Assembly: GCF_001653235.2 (NCBI RefSeq)
Contig: NC_035793.1
Coordinates: 1,798,001-1,862,000 of the forward strand
Direction: 5' to 3'
Length of the DNA: 64,000 bases
Origin: Pochonia chlamydosporia 170
Lineage: Eukaryota > Ascomycota > Sordariomycetes > Hypocreales > Clavicipitaceae
The position numbers were made by a program, and so were the translations under genes. Each line of letters begins with the position of its first letter. The stretch's first letter is position 1. Below the pieces are notes generated by a model, which did no database searches, was not told the DNA's origin, and saw nothing but the letters and a program-made list of their open reading frames with translations. Below, one piece after another: positions 11,001 through 21,541 of the stretch.

Positions 11001-14000
11001 AGACAAAAATTTAAAGAAGCGATATGCAGTTTTCAACGACGATGGTAGTCTTGCCGAATTGAAGGGTTTCGAGGTGAAGAGACGTGGTGAGCTCAAGCTC
11101 ATCAAAATCTTCCAACAGCAAATTTTCAAGTTCTTCCTAGAAGGCGAGGATCTGACGCAATGCTACACTGCTGTTGCCAAAGTTGCAAATCGATGGCTTG
11201 ATGTTCTCCACAGCAAAGGGTCAACCTTGGCGGATGAAGAGCTCATGGAGTTGATTTCGGAAAACCGAAGCATGTCCAAAACTTTGGAAGAGTATGGCTC
11301 GCAGAAATCCACCAGTATTACCACGGCCAAGCGTCTCGCGGACTTCTTGGGCGAGCAAATGGTCAAGGATAAAGGTCTAAACTGTAAATTCATCATTTGT
11401 TCAAGGCCACGCAACGCACCCGTCACAGAGCGTGCTGTTCCGGTGGCCATCTTCTCAGCAGAAGAGTCGATCAAAAGGACGTACTTGAGAAAGTGGCTCA
11501 AGGAGGAGCCCACGGATACTGACCCGAGAGCCCTCCTGGATTGGGATTACTATCTGGAGCGTCTAGGGTCAGTTATTCAGAAACTGATCACAATCCCAGC
11601 TGCTTTGCAAAAGGTCCGAAATCCAGTTCCTCGAGTGCCTCACCCTGACTGGCTTCAAAGGCGTATCAACATCAAGGACGACAAAATGAAGCAGAAGAAG
11701 CTCACAGACCTGTTGGCTAAAGAACCCCTGGGTGACATCACGAATCTCAATGGTCCACGAATGGACGACTTGGAAGACTATGGATCCAAACTCCTGAAGC
11801 CAAAGCAAGTAAGCACAGCAATTGCCTCCTCGCAACCAGCACCAACGGTTCAAAAACGCAAATCACCAGAACCTGCCGAGAATACGGATCCCATGGCTGC
11901 GCTACCTAAAGTCATGCCAAACCCGTCTGAAGATTATCCCGCCTTCTTGAAATATCAGAAACAAAAGTGGAAAATTCAGAAGCAAGCGCGGATACGCCGA
12001 AGGCAGCTGTTCGGCGACAGGCGAGGCATGACTGGCAACAATATTCAGCAGACGTTCATGAAACAGGCACACATCACATTCATGAATACGTGGCAGCTGC
12101 TACACTTGCAAGCCACTGATAGCCCTGGTGTTGTTACTGCCCATGTTTTGATTGATGCAAAAATTCATACTCTGAAAGTCAACGTCCCTCGGCAGGTATT
12201 CCTCAATCTGAAGGGCAGCGACCTTCCGGATGTTGACATTGCAGGCTGCGAGGTAGAGCAAGTCAACTACACTCTTCCAAATGGCCATCCTTCCAGCCAT
12301 CTCTTTAAGCTTACAGTTCCTGAGGACGTTTATTTCAATGAAGCAGCCAAATTCTCTCTTTTGTTCAACCACCCTAGCGTGGAGGGCGTCTACGAGAAAC
12401 AAGTACCACTGAACATTCGAGCTGTGCTCCGCCTTGGAAACCAATGTACCATTGATGAAAAACAAAATGCAGTACTTGGCAAGGGTCTAGAACAGGGCTT
12501 TGATCTGTTTGGTTTGAAACGGCCAGCAAAGACTAGAACTTACCTGGAGTCATCTCCCTTGGCTTACATTTATCTTTCTCACATCACAGCTGGTGAGCGT
12601 CAGATCTTCGGTATCTTCTCAACTACATCGGATCAGGGCCACATCATCATCCTTCAGAAAAACAAGGACTCTGGGCAAGACCTCCCCAATGTTACGAGAC
12701 TGTATTCTGAAATGTTAGCCAATCGGGCAGCAGAGGTTGCCGGTACCAACTGGCAAGACTGCTTCGCCTACCAGGAAAAGATCACGTTCAAGATAACACA
12801 AGTGTCTACTCGCCGAAAAGCGCATCTAGAGATCAGCGACGTCGTCAAAAAGATGCGAAAAGACGAGGTCCGACCGCAAATGATGGTGATCCAATCTTCA
12901 CAGCGCAACCTGCTCGTCCATGACATTCCTGTCCTGGGAGAATTCCCCGTCTTGCCGTTGAAGTATAATGCAACAGATAGTTCCCTCCCGCCGCTTGGCT
13001 GGCAAGCTATTGTTGCCCGCAGACTTGTCGGTCATTATCTTGGCCTTGGCTCATGGATATTACATCTTACTGCACTTGCGAGATATGGTGATGTTCCATT
13101 GTGTAACTTGGAACGGGAGGATCCTCGATTCCTGATCGATATTGCCTATGCTCGTCGTCTACAGGCCAATGGAGTCGTTCTCTGGTGGTCAGCTGGTCCT
13201 CGACCGGACCACGCTGGCTATGAAAAGGATGATGTCCTTGGTCCTCTCGATGCTGTCAAGATGCCCAATGTCAATAATCCAGGTACTTTTGCCTCGGTGT
13301 GCATAGACTTGGATGTACGGAACCTTGCGATCAACACGATACTGACCTCTTCACTCATCAACGAACTGGAGGGGGCAGACTCGGTGTCGTTCAACCCGAC
13401 GGCCGATGGATCCGAAACGTTGGCTTCTGATAATGCCTTTGCCAACGCTGGTGTTCTCGTTCTGCGCGAGATGGTCAAAGCCTGGTGGGCAGAGGCCTGC
13501 AAAGGTAGCACCATGGCAGACGTTTTGGTTCAACACCTTGTCCGTTGGGTAGAGAACCCAGACTCGTTCATGTACGACAGAGCATTACACTACTACGTAC
13601 AAATGATGTCTCGCAAGGCCTTCCAGCAACTCATGGCAGATTTCAGACGAGTTGGGTCACAGGTTGTTTTTGCGAATGCCAACCGCTTGATTCTCCAGAC
13701 AACGAAAGCTGAAGTTGGCAATGCTTTTGCCTACAGCCAGTACATCATCAAGTCGATCAAGAGTAAGCCCCTGTTTCACTTTATTGATCTTGAGATCAAA
13801 GAGTACTGGGACTACCTGGTGTGGTACGACGAATTTAACTATGGCGGCAAGGGGTGCCAGGAGGTCATTGAAGCAGACGAACAGAACCTCGAAACCATCA
13901 TGCATTGGCAAATGGCCACTTTTCTCCCTGTACGACTGCAGCCGACGTTCCAGGAATGGATCATTGCGTTTATACAACTCATGCACAGCCTCAAACGGCC

Positions 14001-14766
14001 TACGGGCAATGATCCCGACTCAACCCCTCGCCTTACACAGCTGCCCAACCGCAATGCCGAAAACGAGGAGAATCAAATAATCCTTGGGAAGGCATACGAG
14101 AAGCCACTGAAAAGGGCAATCACCGGTCTGATAAGTCAGCAAAGGCGAGAGCTCCTGCACCCAGAACTAGCAGAAGACTATAGCTTCCCTAGTCTGCCTG
14201 GTTCTCACTTGACTCCGCGAGGCCCAATGCTAGAGTTGGTCAAGTCACTCATGCAAGTACTCTCTCTTGATAAGAACATTACTCTCGAAGCCCGTCTACT
14301 GCGTAAGGAGCTCTTGGCATTATTCGAAGTCCGAGAATTCTCCAAAGAAGGCACCTTTACAAACCCCTCAGAGAGTCTTAAGCTCGTTCAAATCTCATGC
14401 GACAGCTGCACCATGGCCCGTGACTTGGACCTCTGCAGAGATGAAGATCTGCAGGGAAATGACGGCCGAGGCTGGCAATGCAGTTTCTGCAGCACAGAGT
14501 ACGACCGTGTTGCTATTGAAGAGAGATTGCTGTGCATGGTCGAGTCTTGGACGGTGGAATGGGCAACGCAGGATCTCAAATGTGCTCGTTGTGGTGCCTT
14601 GCGAGTGAATGATTTAATGGAGCATTGTACATGCAGTGGGGAGTGGAAGGAGATTGTGTCTCGAGAGGAGATTACCCGAAAGTTAAAGGTCATGAGGAAG
14701 GTGGCCAAATATTATGGGCTGAGGATGTTGAGCGATATTGTTGAAGGTCTGTTTTCGGATATTTGA
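8017..14766 (+). CDS. POL2: DNA polymerase epsilon catalytic subunit, 2212 aa
   Basis: Exons are 8017-8624, 8684-8826 and 8879-14766, with introns of 59 and 52 nt, giving 2212 residues, close to the yeast length. This is the leading-strand replicative polymerase with proofreading. The exonuclease domain has FDIETTKLP (Asp287, Glu289), YNGDFFDWPF and YSVSDAVATYF. The polymerase domain has motif A DVASMYPNIM (Asp637, with the Pol epsilon-type methionine at 641), motif B NSFYGYVMRKGSRW, and motif C LDTDGIW (Asp872, Asp874). The C-terminal half is the inactive polymerase-like module. It ends in two cysteine clusters near residues 2091-2122 (CDSC, then CSFC) and 2152-2170 (CARCG, then CTC) that bind the second subunit. 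All catalytic acids are present. The ATG at 8017 was chosen because it opens MPNTSLRKPQKGFRRGG and nothing conserved lies upstream. It is convergent with the Zn2Cys6 gene. Confidence 0.97.
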
Positions 14767-14908
14767 TGCATTAATGGTGTGAATACTGCATTACTGGTGT
14801 CTTGGGCGTAGGAATCATTGGGCGCATGAGAAACGAGAGGTCTTCATGAATTACTTATTTTGTATATTTCAGAAATACAATGTCTACATCAAAATTGTGT
14901 CTTCCAAC

Positions 14909-16876
14909 TCACGCCATTGCAATCCTTCGCTCATGAACAAGAACTTTCTCAATACCGGTCAACTCGTCCATACTATCTCGAAACGGCCCCCAAAACATAT
15001 CAATTCGCTCCAACGTCATCCCCGTATCTGCATGCGATACAGCTCTCTTGACAGAGTCCCGAAACACCTCACCCATAGCAACATACTCCTCTAGCGTCTG
15101 CCTCTTCGCATCCTCCGCACTCAATCCCTTCAACTTCACAACAAACCGGGAGACACTACAATCCTCGACCAGCCTCTTCCCCCGTATGCTCATCCACACG
15201 CCTAAACCAGCACAAATATCCCGCAGAATGTTGGGCGCCAAATCAACTAGCGCGTATGTTGCATCACTCCTCTCGTCATAGCGTTCCATCCACTTACACA
15301 CGTCGATAGCAGCCCTGACAGTGCGTAGGCTCTCGTATTCGACTTTGAAATGGGTCATTTCTGCGTCCATCTTGGACTCTTTACAGATTCCGAATGCGTC
15401 GACGAAGCCTTCGATTTGCAGGTAGCAATTTACTTGTAGGAGATACAGCACGCACCGCTGCAGTTGTATGTAGTAGTCTGCCTTTGGTGCCGGGGAAATT
15501 TCATCTTTGAAGTCGTGTTGCAAGTAGCTCGGAAAACTGGTTTTCCAGTTTTCAATCTGCCCATAGAGAGCCTCTATATCTGCTGGTTTGACGCCATGTC
15601 TTCTCGTCGCGGTGTTACATAGTCTCTGTAGCATGTTTCGAGCAATAATGGCCAGGGACAGAATGGCATCTAAGTAGCCGTGCGTTTCCATTTTGGGTAG
15701 TAAAATCTTAGGCGTTGCTTCGATGTCTGTTTCGGGGATTCGCGAGGGTCTTTTGTAGTCAAGGTTGTTGAAGGCATCTAGGCCGTAGACGTGCCAGAAT
15801 AAGAGTATTCGACGGTCAGCGGCTCGAGATGGCATTTCTGAGGAAGTCTCACCCTCGAGACGGTACTGCAGCGTCATCATTACGAGGGAGTCGTGTGAAA
15901 GGAATAGAGCTTCCATGTGTGTTGGTATGGGGGATGATGTGTTTTCGTATTTGAAGTTTGCCATGAGAGCAAGAGCTTCAATGTCGTCTAAGTGGGTGGT
16001 ACCGCGGCCGGAGGACTGGTGCTCGAAAAAGCATTCCTTGAACTTGGTTGCCAGGCGCTGTTGGATTTCCCACTTGTTGGGAATGTTGGTAAAGGGAATG
16101 CCGCGACAGGCAATGGCGTATATGAGGGCGTGGCAGCATCGGTTTGCTTCGTAGTCTTCCCAGAAGGCGTCTTCTAGGAGGATTGGCAGGCATAATGCTG
16201 CGTGGGTAAAGTACAGCTTGAGGGCAGACTTGAAGATTTCTGAATCTATGCCACAGTTTATCCACAGTTCTTGGTGAAGGTGGTCATCTGGGGAGAGTGC
16301 TTCGGATGAAGTCTGGGTATGGCTTGGTGCGAAGCTCAGTGGCGTGTTCCATTCTGAGGATAGATCCCCCATGAAGATTTGATCAAGGAATAGGATACTG
16401 TCCGCGCTCAAGTCGAACAGGCTATCTGATAACAAGAAAGATGGTGTACCAGCAAAAGAAGTATCGTGCGGCGGGAGACTTGTCACAGTTGCATCTAGAG
16501 CTGATGTTGGCGGAACGTCTTTGAAAGCGGCAACACCGGGTTCTTGGGAGCTTCTTGTGTTCGAGGTATCAAGATCAGTTCTCTCAGTTTGTTTTCTCCT
16601 TTGAATACGAATGTCATTAGAATCGTCGATATTGCACGGAATCTGTCGCAAATCGCACTGAGAGCAGGTCGTTTCGCCTTGAGAAACTCGAGCAGCTCGG
16701 TTACACTTGATTTTTCGTCTGTGACAGAAATCGCACGATTCGCGCTCTAGTCCGCGTTTTAACCGCATTCTTGGCTTTTTAAATTGTTCTTCCTGTAGGT
16801 TATGGAGTTTTGTCGGCTTCGTGATGCAATTAAACGCGGGATATTGGCGGAGGATATGCGGAATGCTCTTGTTCAT
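14909..16876 (-). CDS. Zn2Cys6 fungal transcription factor, 655 aa
   Basis: This is a single exon read from the ATG at 16876 (655 residues). Another in-frame ATG at 16768 lies just before the zinc cluster and would give 619. The DNA-binding domain begins SCDFCHRRKIKCNR, with cysteines at residues 48, 51, 58, 71, 74 and 81 (spacing 2-6-12-2-6). This is a binuclear zinc cluster with a long middle loop; basic residues before and within it are as expected. The middle and C-terminal parts look like the fungal-specific regulatory domain, including LYFTHAALCLPILLEDAFW, RILLFWHVYGLDAFNNLDYK and a helical tail. A Ser/Thr-rich linker separates the two. It should be a nuclear sequence-specific regulator. 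Its targets cannot be read, although the divergent RTA1-like gene starts only 227 bp away and is a candidate. It shares a convergent 3' end with POL2. Confidence 0.88.
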   Translation of the reverse strand: MNKSIPHILRQYPAFNCITKPTKLHNLQEEQFKKPRMRLKRGLERESCDFCHRRKIKCNRAARVSQGETTCSQCDLRQIPCNIDDSNDIRIQRRKQTERTDLDTSNTRSSQEPGVAAFKDVPPTSALDATVTSLPPHDTSFAGTPSFLLSDSLFDLSADSILFLDQIFMGDLSSEWNTPLSFAPSHTQTSSEALSPDDHLHQELWINCGIDSEIFKSALKLYFTHAALCLPILLEDAFWEDYEANRCCHALIYAIACRGIPFTNIPNKWEIQQRLATKFKECFFEHQSSGRGTTHLDDIEALALMANFKYENTSSPIPTHMEALFLSHDSLVMMTLQYRLEGETSSEMPSRAADRRILLFWHVYGLDAFNNLDYKRPSRIPETDIEATPKILLPKMETHGYLDAILSLAIIARNMLQRLCNTATRRHGVKPADIEALYGQIENWKTSFPSYLQHDFKDEISPAPKADYYIQLQRCVLYLLQVNCYLQIEGFVDAFGICKESKMDAEMTHFKVEYESLRTVRAAIDVCKWMERYDERSDATYALVDLAPNILRDICAGLGVWMSIRGKRLVEDCSVSRFVVKLKGLSAEDAKRQTLEEYVAMGEVFRDSVKRAVSHADTGMTLERIDMFWGPFRDSMDELTGIEKVLVHERRIAMA

Positions 16877-17103
16877 GTTTTGGACGGCCTGGATGGCGGA
16901 TGTCTTTGTTTGGGGTTGAGGAGCGGGGCTATGGCGGCGATTTTGCGGCGATTTCAAGGGCTATTCATGGCACAAGTTGCGCGTCCCCTTTCGCGGTAGA
17001 AATGAATAAAGGCTCTGGGTTTTGATTTATTTCGAGTAATGATCTTTTCATTTATTCTGTTGAAGCTATTAAGAGTCCTGTGTGTGTACCTGGCCTGGCC
17101 ATC

Positions 17104-18089
17104 ATGGATAACAACGCGACTTCGACCGCCAGGGTGTCACCCAACGGAGTAGGAGCCCTTCCGTTTACACCTCTTCTCGCACCAAGTGCCATATTTACAA
17201 CTATATTTGGAGTATTGCTAGTCTTGCATGCCGTCTTGGCATGCAAATTTAGACGCTATTACGGATATGCCATAGGAATGATTTGCGGTCTTCTCTTGGA
17301 GTTTCTGGGCTACATAGCCAAGGTGATGCTGTCAAAAGACAGGAAAGACAAAAATGGATATATAATGTACGTCAAAAAAAAAAAAAAAAAAAAAGCATAT
17401 TTCAAGCCCAAATTATTACGCAGCCGCCACTTACAAGACGCTTAGGTACATTATTGGCTTGACGCTTGGTCCGACGTTTCTATCCTCATCTCTATACCTC
17501 GGAATAAGCATGATCCAGCGACACGATCCCCAGGCACGAATAAAGTACATAGGCCCTCGACTCTTTGCTACCCTTTTTATCCTAGGGGATTTTGCTTGCC
17601 TCTGCTTTATAGGATGTGGGGGATCTCTTGCAGCCATTTACGCGGATAGTCCTGTTGGCATAAATCTGATGATAGCTGGGTTGGCTACACAGGTTTTGTT
17701 TACGGCCATATTCTGTCTTGTTCTGTTTCTCGTGTACAAGAAGATACAATCGAGAATAAGATATGATAGAATGCGGTGGTACATGCTTGGTATGTGAGGA
17801 TGCCTCAGACAACTTCAGATCTAGGACTAACTAGGACAAACTAGGTGCCTCAGTTACCGCGGCCTGCCTCTTCATCCGCTCGTGTTGGCGTGTCGCTGAG
17901 TTAAGTGAGGGGTTCAACGGTCCGCTAGCGTCCAAGGAAGGGATTTTTATTGCGTTGGATAGTCTTCCTATGGTTGCTATGTCTGTTTTGCTGACATTGT
18001 TACATCCACAGTACTGGTTTGGGCATGGAAGTCAGCCAAACAAGCTGGTGGACGAATACAATCTTGTGGGCAATATGAGGAGTGTGTAA
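17104..18089 (+). CDS. RTA1-like seven-transmembrane protein, 283 aa
   Basis: Exons are 17104-17366, 17446-17789 and 17845-18089, with introns of 79 and 55 nt, giving 283 residues. Roughly seven hydrophobic segments are seen, among them IFTTIFGVLLVLHAVLACKF, YAIGMICGLLLEFLGYIAKV, RLFATLFILGDFACLCFIGC and VAMSVLLTLLHPQYWF. The conserved RTA1 signatures are FLGYIAKV, the ACLCFIGCGG region and the LHPQYWF end. The family (RTA1/RSB1) comprises fungal plasma or vacuolar membrane proteins linked to sphingoid-base export and resistance to toxic compounds. The substrate here is unknown. The ATG at 17104 was chosen because the upstream frame opens only with GTG. The first intron contains 21 consecutive A just after its donor. 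Divergence from the Zn2Cys6 gene suggests possible co-regulation. Confidence 0.85.
17374..17394 (+). repeat. 21-nt poly(A) tract in RTA1-like intron 1
   Basis: A run of 21 A begins seven bases after the GTACGT donor. It lies wholly inside the inferred intron, so length change should not alter the protein. Confidence 0.9.
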
Positions 18090-18686
18090 AGATTAATGTT
18101 GGGTAGAACTGGTATGAAAATCCAGCCAAACTTCCTTTCCTGTTTTAATAGTAGATTTTTTTGGATGTTATAACTCATGCGTCTGGCTGTTCTGTGTTCC
18201 CTTTGCAAGCTGCAAGCGCAGACACCACATGCGTATTGCATTGCAGACACAAAAGTGATGCACGATTCGTCAGCCAAACCATGGATTTACAACTACATGA
18301 TGATCAAATAATTATTTGCACTCCATTTCATGTAACTTAGATCATTTTCCAGTTTTTTAAACCATGGATTATTAAATGTCGGTGGTTCGCCCGGAGGCCG
18401 CCTTCCCCTCCCAAGGCATCCACGAACTCTTGCAAGGTCAGGGTCTGCCTTGTCGTTGGCCCCCATCCCATGCAGCAGGCATGGATGGTCGCTCCTTCCC
18501 CAAGATCTCTTTGCTCCTTTGTTCCCGTTACACTTGAAACCTTAGACATCGAACAACGACATTGTGCCATTGTCGTGGATTTATTTTAAACTTCTGCGGA
18601 TTTGTGTAAAACTTTTGCAATATTAGTTTTCTCTCAACTCAATACAACGCAAACCTACACTCTATTATACGTTAACACGGCCAGGA
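18090..18686. other. Intergenic 597 bp
   Basis: This lies between the RTA1-like gene and the zinc-finger/protease gene, both on the plus strand. It holds the 3' UTR of one and the promoter of the other. I see no coding frame or repeat of note. Confidence 0.6.
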
Positions 18687-21529
18687 ATGCCACGACGGAG
18701 CGCAAACCGGCCCCGCCCACGGAGCCTCCCGGCGGCGCCTCTCCCGGCATCGCAAGTACCATGTCAATTCCTATCTCCAGAAACAGTTGGCCATGCCAAT
18801 GGCTTCAGCACCCTGACTCCGTTCCGCGAGGGTTTCAACGAATTACAGTTCTATCCAGAGGAATTTCACATATGCATCACAGAAACAGACGTTGCACCGC
18901 TGTTCCCCGCCGACTCTGTGAAACTTTCGCCAGCACCACAATATGACTTCGGTTACAAAGATCTCATTTCGAATAATGACATATTCTATCCACATCATCG
19001 TCGCCCTCGCATCCTTCCATCCGAAAATCCAAGTACAATCAGCGGTGATGCTCCATCGTCCGCAGGCTCAACTTTCTCTCCTGTTCAAACAGAACAAGGT
19101 GAACCATTTACTGGTCAACGGTCCCCCTGCCCAAGTCAGCTGGGCAAGACGGTTAGCGCAGTAGATGCGGAAGAAGAGGCCAAGGACAGGCTCGCAGATT
19201 ACCAGAAACTCGTTTGCTTGGGGCCTCAGTGCCACATGTCGTTCCAGTCTGATATTGATCTCCGAACACACGTTCAGGCAGTTCACAATCACACATGCAG
19301 TTGGGCTGGTTGTCGACATCCGAGTTTTGCCTCCCGCAAAGAACTCGCCTGGCACGTCAAAGCCGAGCACTTACTCATATGTCCAGTGCTAGAGTGCTCC
19401 GATGAATCGTTTCAGAGCAACCGCGAGTTGACCTCACATATTGCAGTGGAGCATCCAGAGTCCGGGAGGGATGTTGTCAAGGAATGGGAACTGCCTCCCC
19501 CCGCAACCGACACGAATGAAGTGACTCTTCAAAACGACCACAGCGTTGAGTCGACTCCAACAAAGTCAACTATAAACATTGATTCGAAATTCAAGGCAGC
19601 TGTGAAGGAGGTCATGAGTGTGGCCAGAGCCAAAAAGAAGTGTCAGGAGCGCCTGTGGAATGTTGTGGAGAAGAAAGCCAGGAAGAGCAGTGGTATGTTT
19701 GAAAACAATCCATCTATCCCATATATTGGTATTATACTGTTTTTCTCTTTGCGGCAAGCCTCAGTTCTCCGCTAATCGGACCAGGCACGCCAAGAGCAGC
19801 AGATAGCCCAACCGACCTTGTCCGCAGCCGCGCATCTCGTGCGTTGGAAGCCGCCAGTTTCCCTCTGGTCTTTGAACATGCCGTCCTCCCCTTTCTCGCC
19901 GAGTTCGTCCCCAAGTGGTCTGGCCCTCGACACGTAATCTCCTGCACGAGAGGACGAACGCCTCAGCATCGTCGAATTTGCATAATGACAACAGCCATGC
20001 TCTCGCGAACGCGGAAGATCATCATTGCCCGCCATGTGGCTGATCTGCTCCCTGAAAAGTACAGGCGAACAGTAAGCTTTGTGTTTTCTGTCGGCCAAAT
20101 AAGTCGTGCCGCCCGTTGGGCCAGAGGCCTCAGCAAGGAGCACCCAGACGACGTGCGATCCGCTCGAAATCCCTACCATTTCACCAGCCCGTGTATGGGA
20201 GACAGTGTAGGTATTTCGCGCGAGGGTCATGTTGAGGAGAGTACAGCAACTCTGGGCCCATGCCTAGATGTTGATCGGGGGTCATACTGGCTTGTCAACT
20301 TCCACCCATTTTTGGATGCATACCGGAATTTATCCAAGGTCAATGTTGAACACCCTTCTCCACAGGATCGAGAGCCGTGTTTGGTTGAAGGCCACGACTG
20401 TCTATCGCAGGAGCCAAGCTTCAAGTTGGGCATCGTTACGGTCACGTCTGGTCTGAATCTGAAGACAACAAGAATCTCCCATGATCCTTATTGGGAAGAC
20501 AACGACCTGGAACAGCCGCTGGTCGTCACCGACTGGGCATTGGTAACTTCTAACAAATCGGTAGGCGGTCGTGCAAACATGCTTCGTCGCTTCCCGTCCG
20601 AAACACAGCCGCCCATGGTTGAGCCGCTTGTCAAATCAGTTTGCAGTGGAGTGAGCGGCATCATCCCCGGTGCTACTGTCCTCTCTAGTGGTCGAACATC
20701 TGGTTATCAGAGGGGAATGGTGTGTGAAATTCCTGCCTACGTCAGTGCGGAGGAGAACGGCACGGGCAAAGCAACTCGTGAATGGTTCGTGGAGGAACCA
20801 TATTCTCCAACAAGCAATGAGGATGCCTGGATAAGGGGAGGCATCGGAGTCGAGGGCGACAGCGGTGCGGCCATCGTAGACGCAGAAACAAACCTGCTCT
20901 ACGGCCAGCTCTGGGGTCGTAACAAGTACTGGGGACCTGGCCCTCGAATCACATTCTTTACGTCCGCCGCCGATATCTTTGATGACATTCAGGAGAAGTG
21001 CGGGTTGCAAAGTCGGCCCAAGTTGCCTCAGATTCGAGACGAAGCAGACCGCTACGCTGTCTACCCTTCTTGTAGGCGCTGCTACGACTTGAAAACGTAC
21101 CTAGACAGCCGGAGAAGCTCGAGGGTGTCGTTACAAAGCATGATAAACTACAGGAGCGATGCAGATCATGACCTCACGTCGTCGATTGAGAATGTATCCG
21201 AGCTAGCTACACCACGGGATTATCCGCGCGGCAGTGGCACTGGTATGGAGGAAATCGGCGCATCCTTCACTACCACTAGCTCCCCAATACCGCCTTTCGG
21301 CTTCTCAGCTGGTTCACCACCTGTGACATGGACGAGTCCATATGCGCAGACGCTCGTCATCGACGAACACACCGCTGTCGATAACCCCAAGTTCCGGGAC
21401 GCCATTCTCGAGGCAGCCGCCATGGAACCACCGCCAAAACGGAGATCTATCTGCCTAGACCAGGGCCGCCTATTCGCGACGGATTACAGCATGGGCAATC
21501 AACCAAAGAGGAAGAGAACTGGCAAGTAG
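18687..21529 (+). CDS. C2H2 zinc-finger protein fused to trypsin-like serine protease domain, 916 aa
   Basis: Exons 18687-19692 and 19785-21529 flank a 92-nt intron (GTATGT donor, GCTAATC branch, ACCAG acceptor), giving 916 residues. Residues 1-170 are Pro/Ser-rich and disordered. Residues 177-258 hold three degenerate C2H2-type units, starting CLGPQCHMSFQSDIDLRTH and CSWAGCRHPSFASRKELAWH. A basic linker follows. Residues about 480-740 look like a trypsin-fold protease. His509 lies in GSYWLVNFHPFLDAY, Asp585 in VVTDWALV, and Ser695 in GVEGDSGAAI, with VLSSGRTSGYQRGMV ahead of the serine. That is a full His/Asp/Ser triad with family spacing. The tail is Ser/Thr-rich and ends in the basic NQPKRKRTGK, a possible nuclear signal. 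There is no signal peptide, so an intracellular, perhaps nuclear, protease is inferred. Substrate and role are unknown. Its stop is 12 bp from that of the convergent CUE gene. Confidence 0.82.
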
Positions 21530-21541
21530 AGCACGATCGCA

